DNA of 64,000 nt, taken from the NCBI GenBank assembly GCA_034766995.1, contig CM068317.1:23415001-23479000 (forward strand), in the 5' to 3' direction. This document shows positions 47,819-58,538 of the stretch, piece after piece. Each line of letters begins with the position of its first letter. Position 1 is the stretch's first letter. This DNA is from Acanthacorydalis orientalis. Its lineage: Eukaryota; Arthropoda; Insecta; Megaloptera; Corydalidae. The translations under genes were made by a program, and so were the position numbers. The notes under the pieces were generated by a model that ran no database searches, was not told the DNA's origin, and saw only the letters and a program-made list of their open reading frames with translations.

Positions 47819-48751
47819 CGAGGTCAGACAATTAAGTAATGCGACCGATTTTTTTTCTCGGCCTGTGGTAACACTGCGAACCTGTAACTCCGCCACCGTA
47901 ATAGCAGATCCCTACTCTCTCGATTGAGACCTTGACCACCCTCGTACGATCATTTCTTCGCCAGCTGTTTAGTGTTTTGTAACAACGCGCGAGTAGTGCA
48001 TGTCACGAAAATGGAACAGAGAAATTTAGAGCAACGGTGCTCAAGATTGTCTCGAGAAGGTTGAAAGTGATCCTACTCTTCTCGATCGAGTTATTACTGG
48101 TGATGAAAGTTGGTTCTTTCAATATGACCCCGAAACTAAACGACAAAGCCAACAGTGGCTGTCCCCTGGAGCACCAAGTCCAAAGAAGGCGAGAATGAGC
48201 AAGTCCAAAGTGAAAACCATGTTGATTTGCTTCTTCGACAGCAAAGGGGTGGTTCACAAAGAGTTCATACCACCTGAACAAACCGTAAATCAAGTATTCT
48301 ACCGCAATGTGCTCGAAAAATTACGAAAAAGGGTGCTCAGAGTGCGTCCAGAGATCGCGAAGACTTGGGTTCTGCATCACGACAATGATCCCTGTCACAG
48401 TGCGTTCAGTGTCTCTCAGTTTTTAGCGTCTAAAGGCATCGCAACGTTATCACAACCGCCCTATTCACCGGACATGTCACCCTGCGACTTTTTCCTATTC
48501 CCCCATATGGAAAAATTCGTCAAAGGTCGACATTTTGACTCCGTTGAAGATATCCAAGAATCTGTGACGAGGGTACTCGGAGAGGTCCCACAAGAAGTGT
48601 TCCAGAATTGTTACGAAAACTGGAAAACTCGCTGGAATAAGTGTATAGATGCGGGAGGGGACTACTTTGAAGGGGATCGCAGCGATGTACCTTAATTTTT
48701 AAATATACTCGATTTTTGAATTTTGTCGCATTACTTAATTGTCTGACCTCG
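47819..48751 (+). mobile_element. mariner, internally deleted (young family, copy 3)
   Basis: A 933-bp element with the same ends as copies 1 and 2, flanked by TA (47817-47818, 48752-48753). The right TA is the first dinucleotide of the downstream 72-bp repeat. Confidence 0.95.
48011..48695 (+). pseudogene. mariner transposase without HTH domain (copy 3)
   Basis: The ATG at 48011 is followed by MEQRNLEQ and then a deletion junction near 48037-48040 that throws the frame off. The native frame resumes just after it (AQDCLEKVESDPTLLDRVIT) and stays open to the stop. Asp1 (TGDESW), Asp2 (HHDNDPCHS) and Asp3 (SPCDFFLF) are present; the usual Ala after the Asn is Asp. From 48195 an internal Met opens 166 codons. 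Because the start codon is out of frame with the catalytic part, no complete catalytic protein is encoded. Confidence 0.9.
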
Positions 48752-48811
48752 TAAATTCAAAACAGACATGTTACAGGGCTCGTTTTTATGGTTCACAACT
48801 TTGACACTGAA

Positions 48812-48823
<12 letters not shown>
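48752..48823 (+). repeat. 72-bp direct repeat, right copy
   Basis: Identical to 47743-47814; it continues into a (TA)n array at 48816-48853. Confidence 0.95.
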
Positions 48824-48857
<34 letters not shown>

Positions 48858-48896
48858 TTAATTCTAAAATTTGCTTTGTAGCTGCACTAAAGTGAA

Positions 48897-48990
48897 TTAA
48901 ATCTACGTGCGTCTCAGAGACGCCAATGTTTACAATTGAATAAGAAACATATGACGTATCAGAGACGTCTTTATAAGTAAAAGAGTTAAC
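48897..48990. mobile_element. Possible piggyBac-type terminal fragment
   Basis: The segment lies between two TTAA sites. One side, inverted, reads TTAACTCTTTTACTTATAAA then GACGTCTCTGATACGTC; the other has TGCGTCTCAGAGACGCC. TTAA followed by CxCTTT and GTCTC/GAGAC subterminal palindromes are common at piggyBac-family ends. The outer ends do not match well, so it may be a fragment only. Confidence 0.35.
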
Positions 48991-49290
48991 AAATGACGTT
49001 AATCATAACTGATTATGTGTAGTATTTATAATTTTGAAAAAATCGAAACGGAACAATGTCGGTTTTGTGTTTGTAAATCGGCCTTTGTTGTAATAAATTA
49101 GTGCAGCAATTAGTAGATTTTCTAATGCATCATCAACAAAAATATTTAAGGACGACGTTGTTTTAAAATAATAATTATTGATATAATGTATCGAAAGTAT
49201 TTTGAATTATTATTTTCTTGATACTAAAATGTTACTTAGTTTTATATAAAATATATTTTTAAAACTGCACATAGGTGGACAGTTTGAAGA

Positions 49291-49545
49291 GTAACTCGGT
49301 TCGATATAACATATTCACTTTAAAAGTGTACTTTATTTTTCATATGTTTCATAATTTCGAAAATAACCCAGAATTTAACCATTTTTCGCACTAGTCGCGA
49401 TAGCGTAAGGTCTGACATTTCACCAAATTGTAATTATACTCTAAAGATCCACCTCACCATCAGTCATCCAAGATTATATTCTCCATTCTGATCCAAGAAT
49501 AGGCCCGAATTTTAGCCAGATTCACTGAACTAAATGAGGCCATCT
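49291..49545. repeat. Dispersed repeat pair, left copy (with TTAACC end)
   Basis: From about 49374 (TTTAACCATTTTTCGCACTA) this matches 50945-51097 in the same orientation, sharing GTAATTATACTCTA and CCATCA blocks. TTAACC plus TTTTTCGC and a GTCxxCGAxAGCG palindrome suggest a piggyBac-type end. The GAGTAACTCGGTTCG at 49291 resembles the ends of the 22.1-23.3 kb mariner. Confidence 0.5.
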
Positions 49546-49554
49546 GCATTCGTA

Positions 49555-49557
<3 letters not shown>

Positions 49558-49650
<93 letters not shown>
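49558..49650. repeat. (TA)n array
   Basis: About 90 bp of TA with a single AAATA interruption. Confidence 0.95.
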
Positions 49651-50070
49651 CATGGTAATAAGCAACCAGAAAATAGAAACAAAGTATTTATAGAAAATGA
49701 ATTCTGTATCAAAACAAGCTAAAAAATTAAACTCGAGATAAACGCAAATAAAATTTAAAGGCATATTACTTCTAATATTATTATATAAAATCGAGTTTTA
49801 TCACAAAAAAGTTTGAGTACCATAGCTAAATTCACCTTCACTAATTAATAATTCACTCACCAGCCAAACCGTAACATTTTTCGTGCTCAATAAATATTTA
49901 TTGGTTATTATTTATTGTACCTTATACACATTTCCATGGCCATCGTTCTCATAGCGCTAAGGTACAGATCTCATCGGCATCGAGATAGATATAGTTAAAA
50001 ATAATAAATGATAAATAATCGGTAATTAGAATATTTAATCAAAGAAAATCTTTGTGATTTGTAGATTCGA
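49651..50070. other. AT-rich interval, nothing recognised
   Basis: No supported gene or element. Confidence 0.45.
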
Positions 50071-50074
50071 TTAA

Positions 50075-50787
50075 GGGGACCCGGTGGTCTAGCGGCCTAA
50101 AATTTAAGCTATTTAAAAAAAATTTTTTCTATATGAGGGTAATGAATAATGCTTTCAAATTTTTTTACACTTATTTTATTACTAATAAACTACACAAAAA
50201 TGAAAATAAAGACAAAAAAATTTTTTTTTAAATTAGAAAAATGATGCTGAAGTCTCCCTCTCTAAAAAATGGAATTGCGTGGTGAATGATGATTTATCTC
50301 TCCCTCTGATCTGAAATAAAACAATTGACGAATTTTTAATTAGTATAGGTATAGCTATCGCAGGAAGTAGAATAATAAAAAAAAAATTGACAAAATGGCG
50401 CGTAGTCAAAAGTACAAGTTTGAAAACGACCAGTATTTTTGAATGTTTTGTTAATAAAAAAAAAAAAATATAAATATTTTATGGAAACTATTAGTTTTAC
50501 TTCCAGCGAGAGCTAGAACTATTCAAAATAACATATTAAAATTTTAGACAAATCGGTCAAGTAGTTTTTTTTTTCTGGCCCCCGCAAGACGAAAAAAAGT
50601 AGTTTCGAGATAAATGCGTTTAAAGTTTCAACTGCTCCACTTATTCTTCTACCTACCTGACCTTCTAATGGGCTGTAGATCCTGAAATACTCTGAATTTC
50701 GTCATCAAATTTTAACAGTATGTTTTTAAGATACTATACTTTCGAAAAAAAATCGATTTTTCGAAAATTCTAGACCACCGGGTCCCC
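50075..50787. mobile_element. piggyBac-type non-autonomous element with perfect 18-bp ends
   Basis: GGGGACCCGGTGGTCTAG at 50075-50092 is an exact inverted match to 50770-50787, and both ends are flanked by TTAA (50071-50074, 50788-50791). TTAA duplication is diagnostic for piggyBac-like transposition. The 713-bp interior has no long frame and contains A-rich/T-rich runs. The perfect ends suggest relatively recent mobility. Confidence 0.85.
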
Positions 50788-50944
50788 TTAAAATTTATGT
50801 ATAAAAGTGAACCCCTGCGAACTAAAACAAAAGATAAAAAATTTCAAGTAGAAAGTATATACTTTAATTAGTTCCCTACAAAATGGCTTTTTAATTTCTT
50901 TTGTAATTAGAACAGGAAGAGAGATATTTTTTTAAAAAAACTGG

Positions 50945-51097
50945 AATTTAACCCTTTTTTCGCGCTGTCCACGACAGCGAAAGCTCTGATAGTTCACAAA
51001 AGTGTAATTATACTCTAGACAACCCCTACCATCACACAACCAAGATTAGATTATCCATATTGATGCAATATTTCACAGCCAGATCCACTGGAATAAT
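50945..51097. repeat. Dispersed repeat pair, right copy
   Basis: GAATTTAACCCTTTTTTCGC then GCTGTCCACGACAGCG and GTAATTATACTCTAGACAAC match 49374-49545. TTAA-CCCTTT at its start again looks like a piggyBac-type terminus. Confidence 0.55.
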
Positions 51098-51510
51098 TTT
51101 GAAACTTATTTGGATTGACATTTTATATTGTATAAATGTGAAAAAAAGTATATTTATAAAAATTTATTCAATTATTTAGTTCACAAGAATTATTCTAGCA
51201 CACATTTTAATAAATAATTACTTGCAGTTGTTTCCATTTTATGTGAATCATTCTGTTTCAAATTAATTTTAATCTTGTATAATATACATTTTTAAATGTG
51301 TTACTCAATTAGAGTATTTAATAAGAGTTAATCTTAACAAAATTAAGAAAAGTATGTCTAAATGAATATGAGTTAATATTATATTGTATTTTGGATATTT
51401 GATAAATGTTTATAACATAAATGCTGCAGGTTTGAAATAAAAACAACAAATATTTGCTTACTATTATTGTTTAATTGTTGTTACTACGATGAATATAACC
51501 ACACGGGTTG
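51098..51510. other. AT-rich interval, nothing recognised
   Basis: No supported gene or element. Confidence 0.45.
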
Positions 51511-51979
51511 TGTTACTTGACTGACTTATGAGATCAAAATCAAATCAAAATCAAAGAATCCAAAATAATTTTATTGTAGTGAATTTTACATGTTTCGACG
51601 CTGTATTTACTGTGCGTTGGATGGAAATTGGGGTTTGGTCCGGGGTCTTAGCCGAGGCTTTTAAACTAGTTTTGATTGGAGAATTGTGTTTCAAGGTGGG
51701 TATAGTGAATGGTTTGAAGTGATGGAGTCCGGAAAAATTTTTCAAAAAACCGGAGACTTACGAGATCTCAACTACCGTTTATATACTGTTCTCTGTATGA
51801 TGAAATTGTATTTTATCTAAGTATGTTAACACATGGATCACGACAGGAACGTGACAATACTTTTGTTAAGACGGATACATAACTTAGATAATGACAGGTC
51901 AGTTGAAATTCATTAGTCAGAACGGACATACCGTGCCTCATTTATAAAAAAGTACAGTAGTGAGGATGGATACATAACA
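51511..51979 (-). mobile_element. Candidate solo LTR
   Basis: Read on the minus strand, the 469-bp block starts TGTTATGTATCC and ends GTAACA (TGTTA/TAACA termini). It has a TATATAAA box at 51778-51785 and an AATAAA signal about 200 bp downstream (51570-51575), the order expected in an LTR. The composition is richer in GC than the surroundings. No matching 4-6 bp target duplication and no second LTR were found, so the call is uncertain. Overlapping 64-codon frames on both strands have no recognised domain. Confidence 0.35.
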
Positions 51980-52229
51980 ATTAGATGAACAGAATATTTA
52001 ACTTAAAGTCGTATTTCTAACAGATATTCATTGATATAGAAAAGGGTATTTATAAAATTATATTTTTGATATATAATATATACGTCCGTTCATATGTTAT
52101 TATAAGCTGGTCGTTATTTTCGTATTTCAATAAAAAGAATTGTATAAAATATTAGATCTACTATTCTGGTTCAGCACTGTATATGAGATAATTAAATAAT
52201 AATTAGAGAAAGTTTCAATGGAATGAATA

Positions 52230-52420
52230 AATAATGAATAAAGAATAAATCTGACGCGGAATGATTTTAGTCCACATCGTTTCATAAGCACCAGTCAGGA
52301 ATTTATGGTACGGAAAAACTAGATTGAATCACGCAAGTTTATGCGAATCATCGTAGAGCGTGCGTGCAACGAGTGCAATGTACAATTCTATCCATCACGA
52401 ATTTCCTTCGAATGTTTATT
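52230..52420. other. Higher-complexity island, unassigned
   Basis: A plus-strand reading without a start includes TRNDFSPHRFISTSQEFMVR, a stop, then SRKFMRIIVERACNECNVQF. It is not recognised. It could be a decayed exon or a transposon piece. Confidence 0.2.
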
Positions 52421-53730
52421 TATTTTTTGCTGGTTATTATAATGTTTCATACACCTGAATACATAAATACATATAAAGACATTTTGTTTTAGAAACGTAT
52501 CACTAATTATTCAGACGACTGTTCTTAATAATATAATTAATGATAATTAAATGTGATTATTAAACCGAGTATGTAAAAGGAAATGTTCATAAATATATTT
52601 CTAGCAGTAATTACGTTTTTAATCGCTTTCTTTTCAAACCTAAATTAGTTAACTATCCAATATTTTGATATGTTTTATAATATTTTTTATTGTTTTATTG
52701 CTTTAATGAGATTTATTTGCAATCCAAAGCAATATAGTTTTCTGATCCAAGACATTAATTTATGAATTATAATAATTATGACTATAATATTATGAAATAA
52801 TTATTAATTATAATTTTGTAATGACAAGAATTATAATGATTTTTACAGCGGTTTTGTCTATTTTTTAATATATTGGCGTATTGAATTTCACTTTATAGAA
52901 GTGACTCGACTTTTATTTTTAAATTTATATTAAGTTATTGACTCCTGATTACGAAATTTACAATTCTACCTGTTCAACATGAAAGTGATTTAACAGTGTA
53001 TTTGTTATGTCAAAAGTGCGATTCCATGTATATTTTAACATATATTCATTGTTTAAACTACCAAAACTTACATTATTTAATTTTCACACTACGACACTGT
53101 GCAAATATATTTTTACTAAGAAAGAATAATGTTAAACTTATCGTAGTTGAATGTATAACATATAGAGGTGTCAACTAATATCTCTGTGTTTTTCATGTAG
53201 AAAAATGGATCTATCGAATGTTTATGGATCTTGCAGTGTTTAAAATAATAATTGATAGCTGTCAAGGAATCGTACCATTTCAATGACTAAGCTTTTTAAT
53301 TATTTTATAGAATAATTTAAAGATTTCAAGCTATGTTATAAAACTAGATACGCTATAAAAATATACAACTATGAATAAGTGTATTCTCTATTGTACCTAA
53401 TATAAAATAAGTATCAAATGTTTAATTTTTATTGAAATAAAATTAAGTTTGAAAACAAAAATATTTATAAGAAAATGGAAATGTGTATTTAAAAATTAAG
53501 AATATTTTGAAAATGTTTTTAAAAGTCTTGATATTTGAATAATTCAGTTACTGTAATAAAAGTAACAATTCAAATTTAATAGATTTATCAAAGACGATTT
53601 TCAATATAAGCTAAATTATTTATTTAAAAATGGATTTGTTTACATAACATACATCAACAGTATCAATTAGTCCAAGTAAATTAGATACTTGATAAATCAT
53701 AGCATAATTATTGCCTGTACTTTTTTAAAA
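52421..53730. other. AT-rich interval, nothing recognised
   Basis: No supported gene or element. Confidence 0.45.
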
Positions 53731-54190
53731 ATTAATTATGCATTTAATTGTTGTCTATTACGTCTGTGTTTGTCATGCAACATGATATTTAAAAACATAC
53801 CTGTTCTAAAAAAAATTAATTTTAAAGAAAAAAATTTAAATTTTCCAATTTTTGTAGATATTTATAATTTTTATTTATTTATAATTATTTCCTTGGTTTA
53901 CATCTTTACAAGATGTAGTTTTTTAAAAAAATGTAATTTTTTGTTTCTCATTTTAAATGTGTATACAAATACAAACATACATATAATTAATTATGTAATT
54001 AATTGTTGTCTATTACATCTGTGCGTATCATGCAACATGGTATTTAAACAAATACCTGTTCTATAAAAATTAATTTTAAAGAAAACTATTTAAATCTTCT
54101 AATTTTTTACTATAATTTTAGTTGTTTTCATTTATTTAAAATTACTTACTTGGTTTATATCTTTACAAGATATCGCTTTAAGCAAATAAA
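53731..54190 (+). repeat. Two-copy tandem duplication, period about 255 bp
   Basis: The unit at 53731-53960 is repeated at 53986-54190, both running from ATTAATTATG through TTGTTGTCTATTACxTCTGT and ATCATGCAACATG-like text to ATCTTTACAAGAT. The 125-codon frame at 53689-54066 spans both copies and so shows an internal Cys-containing peptide repeat (NCCLLRLCLSCNM / NCCLLHLCVSCNM). The differences are not biased to third positions, so coding is unlikely. Confidence 0.85.
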
Positions 54191-54214
54191 AAAATATATT
54201 TATATTTGAAATAT

Positions 54215-54215
<1 letters not shown>

Positions 54216-54259
<44 letters not shown>

Positions 54260-54303
54260 TATATATATACATATATGAATATATATATATATATATATAT
54301 ATA
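54216..54303. repeat. (TA)n array left of a mariner
   Basis: TA repeats with ATGAATA and CATATATGAATA interruptions, directly upstream of the 54.3-55.2 kb mariner. Confidence 0.9.
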
Positions 54304-54318
54304 ACAAAATATATATAA

Positions 54319-55215
54319 TTCATTTATCAAAGTATTTGCCTCGGAAGCTGTGACTTTTTCACACTTTTCTGGTAGAAGTTGGATTCCGCGAAACAGTGAT
54401 ATGTCTTTTGAGCTAATCCATTCAGCAACCCAATTTTCGACTTCTCTGTACTAATCGTAATTCGAATCTTCCAAAGTGTGTTGCCATCGATCAAAACAGA
54501 TGTTAATTGCTTGGGGCCAGATCTGGAGAATATGCTGGGTGCCGGAAGACCTCCCATTCTAGCTCCATCAGTCTTTGTTTCACGGCTATAGCAACATAGG
54601 GCCGAGCGTTGTCATGGAGAAGAATCACTTTTCGACGATTTGATGCAATTGATGGTCTTTTTTGTATCAAATTATTATTCGCTCCAATTGTTGTTGTCAA
54701 TAACGTGCGGCGGTGATTTTTTCCTTCTGTTTCAACAGTTCATAATAAACGACACCCTCCATATCTCACCAAATAGAGAGCATTACTTTGTGACCGTAGA
54801 TGTTTCGTTTCGGTGTCGACGTTGATGATTGGCCTCGATCAATCCATGGTTTCTTGCGTTTCGGGTTATCGAAATATATCCATTATTCATTGCCGGTCAC
54901 GATACGCCACAAGAAACTCTTATTTGCATGCCTTGCAAGCAAATAAATCGAGATGTTTAAACGATTAGTAGTGACATTTTCGGTCATTTCATGTGGCACC
55001 CATCTCCCTTCGTTCTGGATTTTTTTCCATGGCTTGTAAGCGTCGTGAAATGGTTGATTTATTGACTTCGAGTTATTGATCAATTGTTTGAGTGTTTGAG
55101 CAGGGTTTTCTTCCAGTAGAGCTTGCAGTTGTTCATCTTCGAACTTTTTCGATTGACCTGGTCCTTGTTTGTCGTGAACGATACAATCATCACTTTTGTA
55201 AAACAAACTCTCTAA
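54319..55215 (-). mobile_element. mariner-family transposon within a (TA)n array, decayed
   Basis: Transposase coding sequence fills the interval on the minus strand. (TA)n arrays lie on both sides (54216-54303 and 55236-55280). Clear terminal repeats were not resolved, so the edges are approximate. Confidence 0.7.
54327..55206 (-). pseudogene. mariner transposase with two catalytic Asp-to-Asn changes
   Basis: Blocks in order are CIVHDKQGPGQSKKFEDEQL and QALLEENPAQTLKQL (linker), then GRWVPHEMTENVTTNRLNIS, WRIVTGNE (first catalytic site, Asp replaced by Asn) followed by a stop, YFDNPKRKKPW, VILLHDNARPY (second Asp kept), HPAYSPDLAPSN (third Asp replaced by Asn) followed by a stop. Both replacements are compatible with single G-to-A changes on the coding strand. 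The C-terminal part GLAQKTYHCFAES is in another frame. WVPHE is the mariner signature. The first HTH is missing at the 5' side. Confidence 0.8.
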
Positions 55216-55228
55216 ATTCGTTTGTCGT

Positions 55229-55280
<52 letters not shown>

Positions 55281-55284
<4 letters not shown>

Positions 55285-55730
55285 TGAATCCAAAAATATT
55301 GAATGAAGTCTTTGCCGCCATCTAAGCGAAATTAAACTAGATGTAATCAATTTGAAGACCACTATCATTTAAAAATTTAAGATAATATTGAAAATTAAAA
55401 AAGGGATTAATTAGAAATAAAGAGAAAAGATAGAAATTATAATGGACACAAAGAGATACTTGTTAAAATTATTAAACAATAAAAATTTTAAAATAAAAAT
55501 GAATAAAATATATTGTATGAAAAGAAGACAAACTATGAATAATAAAAACGATTAACGATTAATGATTTAAAGCCAAGAAGTAAAAAAGTATCTGGAGATG
55601 AACACATAGGAAAAAAGGATATTTAAATGCATTGAAGCTGTGAGGAAAAGAGACGTATTGAATAGTTTAAAATGGATAAAAGATCTTTATTCGGTACTAC
55701 TTTATTGATGAATAAACATTACACACACAT

Positions 55731-55745
<15 letters not shown>
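55281..55745. other. A-rich low-complexity interval
   Basis: Purine-rich on the plus strand, with no supported gene. It ends in a (CA)n(TA)n tract. Confidence 0.45.
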
Positions 55746-55794
<49 letters not shown>

Positions 55795-55867
55795 AATATT
55801 CAATTATTGTATTATTTTCCGCGTCATTACCTAATGGCAGCAGAAATGGCAGTTCTGAATTTCGTTA

Positions 55868-55956
55868 TAATTAACCGATAGGAAACCATGAAACAGAAAA
55901 AAAATATAATGAATAACAGAAAAGTTAGAAGAATATAGTGGATAGAAAAAAATAAG

Positions 55957-55989
<33 letters not shown>

Positions 55990-56222
55990 CAATAATAAAG
56001 AGTTTTGAGCAAAAATGTATGTATCTATTGCATGAAATGAAGATGAATATCAAAAAAAACATAGATTTAAATTAAAAAGTATAAAAATATTTAAAAAAGC
56101 GCTAATGGATGAAGCGATGGAGATGTCATAAAATTTATGTACGCGTGACAGAAAGATAGAAATTGATTAGTTAAAACTGGATGAGGCCTTCATCTAGTAA
56201 TAGATTATTGAAGGATAAGATC

Positions 56223-56228
<6 letters not shown>
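55868..56228 (+). mobile_element. RTE-like LINE 3' end, copy in direct repeat (left)
   Basis: The plus strand ends GATGAGGCCTTCATCTAGTA then ATAGATTATTGAAGGATAAG, which parallels the RTE terminus GAGGCCTTTATCCAGCAGTG seen at 19.15 kb. The preceding codons read RDRKIEID and LDEAFI with stops where the C-terminus of RTE proteins has a DRxxWxxLxEAFIQQW pattern. An internal (TA)n tract interrupts the copy at 55957-55978. About 93% identical to 56531-56912. Confidence 0.55.
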
Positions 56229-56272
<44 letters not shown>

Positions 56273-56276
<4 letters not shown>

Positions 56277-56485
56277 GTAATTCAACATAAATAAATTGTT
56301 TTACTTTATAATGTACTATAGTATTTATTTATGATAAAAGTAAACACAGGGAAGTACACGTAATTAATACACATAAATAATTTATATTACACAGAAAAAA
56401 TAAAAGCAAGTAAGTAATCAACAACAACTGTAAAAACTATATCAGAGTGTGTGTGTATCGTTACTATAACTACAATAAAATAATA

Positions 56486-56489
<4 letters not shown>
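56273..56489. other. Spacer between duplicated LINE ends
   Basis: AT-rich, not shared between the two copies, with nothing recognised. Confidence 0.4.
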
Positions 56490-56530
<41 letters not shown>

Positions 56531-56537
<7 letters not shown>

Positions 56538-56617
56538 CCAATAGGAGGCCATGAAACAGAAAAAAAATATAATAAATAACAGAAAAGTTAGAAGAATATA
56601 GTGGATAGAAAAAAATA

Positions 56618-56670
<53 letters not shown>

Positions 56671-56906
56671 TAAACAATAATAAAGAGTTTTGAGCAAAAA
56701 TGTATGTATCTATTGCATGAAATGAAGATGAATATCAAAAAAACATAGATTAAAATCAAAAAGTAAAAAAATATTTAAAAAAGCGCTAATGGATGAAGCG
56801 ATGGAGATGCCATTAAATTTATGTACGCGTGACAGAAAGATAGAAATGGATTAGTTGAAACTGGATGAGGCCTTCATCTAGTAATAGATTATTGAAGGAT
56901 AAGATC

Positions 56907-56912
<6 letters not shown>
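56531..56912 (+). mobile_element. RTE-like LINE 3' end, copy in direct repeat (right)
   Basis: Direct repeat of 55868-56228, including the internal (TA)n tract at the same place (56620-56661, longer here), then continuing into (TA)n. This indicates local duplication of an already microsatellite-bearing LINE fragment and not two independent insertions. Confidence 0.55.
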
Positions 56913-56940
<28 letters not shown>

Positions 56941-57168
56941 TGATGTATGTGGATATATGTAATACTTGATTAAAGTTTTGTATAAATTTCAATATAAAAT
57001 TAAAATGTTGTAAATATCTATTGAAGTGATTGAATTTCAATTTAATAACTTTCCAGGAACAGCTGTTGCTTATATTGCATGTTTCAACTCGTCACATATT
57101 TTTTCGTACTGTGATTATAAAAATATAACAGAGAAATTGAAATATCACACACACGCACACAAACACAT

Positions 57169-57223
<55 letters not shown>

Positions 57224-57225
<2 letters not shown>

Positions 57226-58538
57226 CACTTTATAAACTTTATATAAATTCCTGGTGTAAATTGAAATAAATAGAAGCATTTCGTGCAGTTCGTAACGGTC
57301 GTATATAATTTCAATGTATGTATATTTATGATTTTATAAAAATATGAGATCGATTGGTTAATAATTATCCGTTAATAGTTTTGTGTATTTTTAAAGAGTA
57401 ACATTTTATAAATCTCGGTACTTGACAAAATAACTATTGGAAATCAATGTTATTTTATTTATATTTCATAACTTCCTAATAATGTCAAACTTCCATTACC
57501 ACTTAATAATTTATGATAATAATAATTTTCACTTTCATAATCAATGTTTAGTTTTGCAATTAGACAGACATTTGGTTACTTGCACTTAGATATAATCATC
57601 TGTTGACTTTTTCGATTTAATACAATGGAAAATATCTCAATTATTTTAATATAATTTGACATTATTTTCTCTCATTTATGATTAAAAATCTAGATACCTG
57701 TGTATTTATAGATTAATAACAGATAGAATGGAACAGGAAGGGTTTTTATTTTTTTATTGGTATTAGTACAGGTCGAATTGACGAAATAATTAAAAATTGA
57801 TATTTTACCAAAAAAATTGCTTCATATTAATTGTTTAAATTTATTAAAATCCGTATATTTGTAATTTGTCGAATATTAAGAAATCAGCAGTTAGGCAATT
57901 AAACTTTCAAATTAAATACTATTTTTATTTATCAGGTAATGAATTTTCATAGTACGTTATCAGATTTTATGTGAAAGTGATAACACTCGGAGAGTAACAT
58001 TATATTTTAGTCATGCACATTAAGTGAATGTTCATTTGTTAAATTATTAGAATAGAATCTATACTAATCAATTACTTGTTTACTTACCTGATGTAAACCA
58101 TTAATTGTACTTCAGTTTTTACTAATATTTATACGCAATTTAAACATTCTGCGTGAGAGATAATATTTATATTCAAGTCTAAATGACCAAAAATAGTCAA
58201 TCTGTTATAATTTAATTTATAATTATGCTGTATATCATAAGATTGCACTAATATTTTTAATTGTTTTGTAATAATTACAAAAGGAAATTATATAGAACTG
58301 GAGTATTTAAAACGTCTATAGATTTGAATATAAACATTTAGTTGCCATTTATCAACAAATTATTAATAAGTGTAATGTAGTCAGAGATAAATAGATTGAT
58401 ATGATTTATTTATTTAAAAAAGCAGGATACTTCACCCCCTCTCACTGACACTTGCTCTCCTTTAACAAACAATAGAAATTAGCAAATTATAAGCACAAAT
58501 GTGAGCCGTAAATTTTTTATTGGAAAAAATTTATAAAT
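57224..58538. other. AT-rich interval, nothing recognised
   Basis: No supported gene or element; the last 100 bp may be the 3' end of the Helitron. Confidence 0.45.

Noticed and set aside
53689..54066. 125-codon frame with an internal Cys-rich repeat
   Set aside because: The repeat is explained by a two-copy tandem DNA duplication; base changes between copies are not concentrated at third positions and no signal or known domain is seen.
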